This document shows positions 54,201-56,939 of a DNA stretch of 56,939 bases, piece after piece. The stretch's first letter is position 1, and the number at the start of each line of letters is the position of its first letter. The stretch comes from Candidatus Nanopelagicales bacterium (lineage in GTDB: Bacteria; Actinomycetota; Actinomycetes; S36-B12; CAIYMF01). The stretch is taken from contig JALOLK010000002.1 of assembly GCA_025456015.1 (NCBI GenBank), positions 1-56,939 on the forward strand, written 5' to 3'. The position numbers and the translations under genes are program-made. Below the pieces are notes generated by a model. The model had not been told where the DNA came from. It saw nothing but the letters and a program-made list of their open reading frames with translations, and searched no databases.

Positions 54201-56939
54201 CGCCACCACTGCCCCTGTGCCCACCCCCGCACCCACGGCCGCCCCCGCCGTCGCACCGACCCCGAGGACCCCCATGACCACCGCGCGCTACGAGGAACTC
54301 GGTCGGCTGTTCGCCGACGTGCTGGAGCAGGGCATGCGCGTGTACGGCGGCGCCCCGGCGACCGCCGCGCCCGCCCTCGGCGGCCCGGCCTCCGCCGCCG
54401 GCACCGTCACCACGGCGCCGGTCGTCATCACCGGCGCGGCGCTGGGCCTGCCCGGCGTCGAGCGGGTCTTCGACGACGAGAACCTCGCCCGCATCCTCGA
54501 CGGCCAGCAGTTCATCGACGTCATCCCGCAGCGCTTCCGCGCCTCGATGGTCGACAAGCGGATCACCCGGCTCGTGAAGAAGGCCGGCCAGGACCCCGTC
54601 TTCGAGACGATCGACGACGAGGCCGGCGTCATCAAGCTGGCCGGCCGTGGCGCCCCGCTCGACGTCGTCGAGGAGTTCGGCGTCGAGGCCAGCCGCGACG
54701 CGGCCCTCGATCGCACCACCCGCCTGGCGATCGGTGCGGGCCTGGACGCCCTGCGCGACGCCGGCATCCCGCTGGTCATGCGCTACCGCCCGACCACGCT
54801 GGGCACGATGCTGCCCGACCGCTGGGGCCTGCCCGAGTCCATGCGCGACGACACCGGCGTCATCTTCGCCTCGGCCTTCCCCGGCTACGGCGAGTTCGCC
54901 GCCGACATCGAGCACTACATGCTCGACCGCGGCCGCCGCGACCAGCTGCTCGCCCTCGAGGCGGTCCGCGCCCGCATGACCGGCGCCGAGCCGGCGGCTG
55001 CCGAGGTGGACCGGCGCATCGCCGAGCTGCGCCACCTGCTGGCCACGGAGGGCTTCAGCTACGACCGCCGCTTCATCTTCCGCTGCCTGGCGATGGGCCA
55101 CTCGCAGTTCGCCGAGCTCATCGGTGCGCGCGGGCCGAACACCCAGATCAACGCCGCCTGCGCCTCGACCACGCAGGCCACCTCGCTGGCCCAGGACTGG
55201 ATCGCCACCGGCCGCTGCCGGCGCGTGGTCGTGGTCTCGGCCGACGACGTCAGCAGCGACGTGCTGCTGCCATGGGTCGGCTCGGGCTTCCTGGCCTCCG
55301 GTGCCGCGGCGACCGAGGACGTGGTGGCCGAGGTGGCCACGCCGTTCGACCGGCGCCGGCACGGCATGGTCGTGGGCATGGGCGCGGCGGCGTTCGTCGT
55401 CGAGGCCCCCGAGGCCGCCCGCGAGCGTGGCCTGCAGCCCATCTGCGAGGTGCTCTCCTCGGTGACGGCCAACAGCGCCTTCCACGGCACCCGGCTGGAC
55501 GTCGACCACGTCGGCCAGGTCATGGAGGACCTGGTCCGCCGGGCCGAGGCGCGCGGCATCGACCGCCACGCCATCGCCCCGAGCACCGTGTTCGTCTCGC
55601 ACGAGACCTACACGCCGGCCCGCGGCGGCTCGGCCAGCGCCGAGATCAACGCCCTGCGCCGGGTGTTCGGCGCGGCCGCCGACAGCATCGTCATCACGAA
55701 CACGAAGGGCTTCACCGGCCACGCGATGGGCGCCGGCATCGAGGACGTCGTGGCCATCAAGGCGCTGGAGACCGGGATCGTGCCCCCGGTGCCCAACTAC
55801 AAGGAGCCCGACCCCGACCTCGGCGCCCTGAACCTGTCCGTGGGTGGGGCCTACCCGGTGTCGTACGCCCTGCGGCTGGCGGCGGGCTTCGGCTCGCAGA
55901 TCGCCATGTCGCTGTTCCGCTGGACGCCCATGCCCGACGGCCGGCACCGCCACCCCAGCGAGCTCGGCTACGCCTCCCGGATCGTGGACCCGGCTGCCTG
56001 GGCACGCTGGCTCGACGCCGCCGCCGGCCGTGCCGGCGCCCAGCTCGAGGTGGACCGCCGTCGCCTGCGGGTCGTCGACGCCGGTGCGCCCGCCGCCCCG
56101 GCCCCGGTCGCCGTGCCCGCGGCTGCCCCGGTCGCCCCGGTCGCCCCGGCCGCACCCGCTCCCGTCGCGCCCGCGGCGCCTGCCGCGCCAGCCGCCCCGG
56201 CAGCCGTCGCCGACCCGATCACCGAGGCCATCGTGGGCCTGGTGTCGGAGATGACCGGCTACCCGCCGGAGCTGCTCGACGTCGACCTGGACCTCGAGGC
56301 CGACCTCGGCGTGGACACCGTGAAGCAGGCCGAGGTGTTCGCCGCGGTCCGCGAGCGGTTCGGCATCGAGCGCGACGCCAACGTGGCCCTGCGCGACTTC
56401 CCGACACTGACCCACGTCATCGGCTGGGTCCGCGAGCGCACGGGCACCCCGGCGCCCAGCGCCGCCCCCGCTGCTGCCGTCACGCCAGCCGCGCCCATCG
56501 CGCCAGCTGCTGCCACCGAGGCACCGGCGCCCGCGGGCGACGAGGTGACCGACGCCATCGTCGGGATCGTCTCGGAGATGACCGGCTACCCGCCGGAGCT
56601 GCTCGACCTCGACCTCGACCTCGAGGCCGACCTCGGCGTCGACACGGTCAAGCAGGCCGAGGTCTTCGCCGCTGTCCGCGAGCGCTTCGACGTCGAGCGC
56701 GACCCCAACCTGCAGCTGCGCGACTTCCCCACCCTCACCCACGTCATCGGCTGGGTCCGCGACAAGACCGGCCCCCCGCCGCCCAGCTCGCCACTGGTGA
56801 CCCGATGCTCGCCAGGGTCGAGACGATGGCTCCCGCGCCCGCCCCGGCAGCCCCGGCCGCCGACGAGGTCACCGACGCCGTCGTGAGCATCGTCGCCGAG
56901 ATGACCGGCTACCCCGCCGAGCTGCTCGACCTCGACCTC
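51292..56939 (+). CDS. Iterative PUFA/PfaA-like polyketide synthase, KS-AT-KS-(ACP)n, 3' end outside window
   Basis: At least 1,880 residues. KS1 (about 5-470): C215 in DAACASAL, H349 in EAHGTST, H389 in KSNIGHLKAA. Linker rich in Ala/Pro. AT (about 605-930): LFTGQGSQY, nucleophile S708 in GHSLGEY, SHAFH at 809-813, the malonyl-type signature. KS2 (about 1040-1600): C1290 in NAACAST, H1437 in SHETYTP, H1477 in GFTGHAMGAG, so a full catalytic set and not a chain-length factor. Then carrier-like repeats from about 1640 at 109-residue spacing; the attachment position is T1676 and T1785 in DLGVDTVKQAE. No KR, DH or ER before the repeats. GAGGAGG before ATG. A one-base loss near 56775 shifts the frame into a stop at 56886; the third repeat continues in another frame. 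Confidence 0.85.
56209..56939 (+). repeat. Tandem carrier-protein repeats (three, last partial)
   Basis: Units begin near 56209 (ADPITEAIVG), 56536 (GDEVTDAIVG) and 56859 (ADEVTDAVVS). The first two are 327 bases apart; the second and third are 323 apart, i.e. one base short of a multiple of three. Each is separated by an Ala/Pro linker. The repeats continue to the window edge, so the true count is unknown. Confidence 0.85.
56772..56777 (+). other. Probable single-base deletion in a C run (frameshift)
   Basis: GGCCCCCCGCC in the linker after the second carrier repeat. With seven C instead of six, translation runs on as an Ala/Pro linker into GDPMLARVETMAPAPAPAAP and the third carrier repeat. 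As given, the frame ends at a stop at 56884-56886. Confidence 0.75.

Noticed and set aside
54071-54281. Short minus-strand frames rich in Ala/Gly/Val in the synthase linker
   Set aside because: They mirror the Ala/Pro linker between AT and KS2 and lack start signals.
50890-56742. A 1,950-codon open frame on the minus strand opposite the synthase
   Set aside because: Its translation is low-complexity Gly/Arg/Val/His without any domain; it is the antisense shadow of a GC-rich gene whose plus-strand frame has clear KS, AT and carrier motifs.

Overview
The window is about 57 kb of very GC-rich DNA (by eye above 70% G+C). Codon third positions are almost all G or C, GTG starts are common, and many genes appear to be leaderless. 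The gene content (LigD-type ligase/primase, DUF6458, ACT-GNAT acetyltransferase, actinobacterial-type RpiB, group 2 truncated haemoglobin, EttA) points to a free-living, aerobic, heterotrophic actinomycete. I cannot assign a genus. No rRNA, tRNA, CRISPR array, insertion sequence or phage gene was recognised. Coding density is high and the longest gene-free stretch is under 240 bases.

Layout. 1-8.4 kb: a partial polyprenol-phosphate-type glycosyltransferase, a DUF2243 membrane protein, a zinc alcohol/formaldehyde dehydrogenase, a LIG-POL LigD, a tandem pair of Gfo/Idh/MocA oxidoreductases, and several small stress-type proteins. 8.5-12.6 kb: a cupin and an acyl-CoA dehydrogenase, divergent from an unusual TetR-ACT-GNAT fusion, then a PEBP-family protein. 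12.7-24.8 kb: DUF1015 overlapping a PfkB kinase, a HerA-like ATPase, a methyltransferase, ornithine aminotransferase, PBP4-type carboxypeptidase, CYTH, RpiB and PepN. 24.8-37.4 kb: MalQ, MscS, an NAD(P)-binding protein, a membrane protein with three exact-period 28-residue repeats, a LuxR-family AAA regulator, GlbO, a GH13 glucosidase and an AspT/YidE-type exchanger. 37.5-47.7 kb: a D-lactate-dehydrogenase-type FAD/Fe-S protein, a decayed or mis-sequenced DUF559 gene beside a large inverted repeat, EttA, SSB, a two-domain RNase III-like protein, a MaoC hydratase and an Abhydrolase_9 membrane protein.

The most striking region is 47.8 kb to the end. It reads as one co-directional unit: a flavin-dependent nitronate-monooxygenase/PfaD-like enzyme, an acyl-CoA dehydrogenase, and the first part of a giant iterative PUFA-type synthase. 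The synthase order is KS-AT-KS followed by at least three tandem carrier-protein-like domains. In both complete carrier repeats the residue at the phosphopantetheine attachment position is threonine instead of serine. A perfect 11-bp TetR-type inverted repeat and a perfect CRP/GlxR-type palindrome lie just upstream. A plausible reading is a secondary-lipid or polyketide pathway in which the NMO-like protein acts as trans enoyl reductase and the dehydrogenase adds or removes unsaturation. The product is unknown and the rest of the synthase lies outside the window.

Two loci carry single-base frameshifts in G or C runs (the DUF559 gene, and the third carrier repeat of the synthase). They may be homopolymer sequencing errors and should be checked before they are read biologically.
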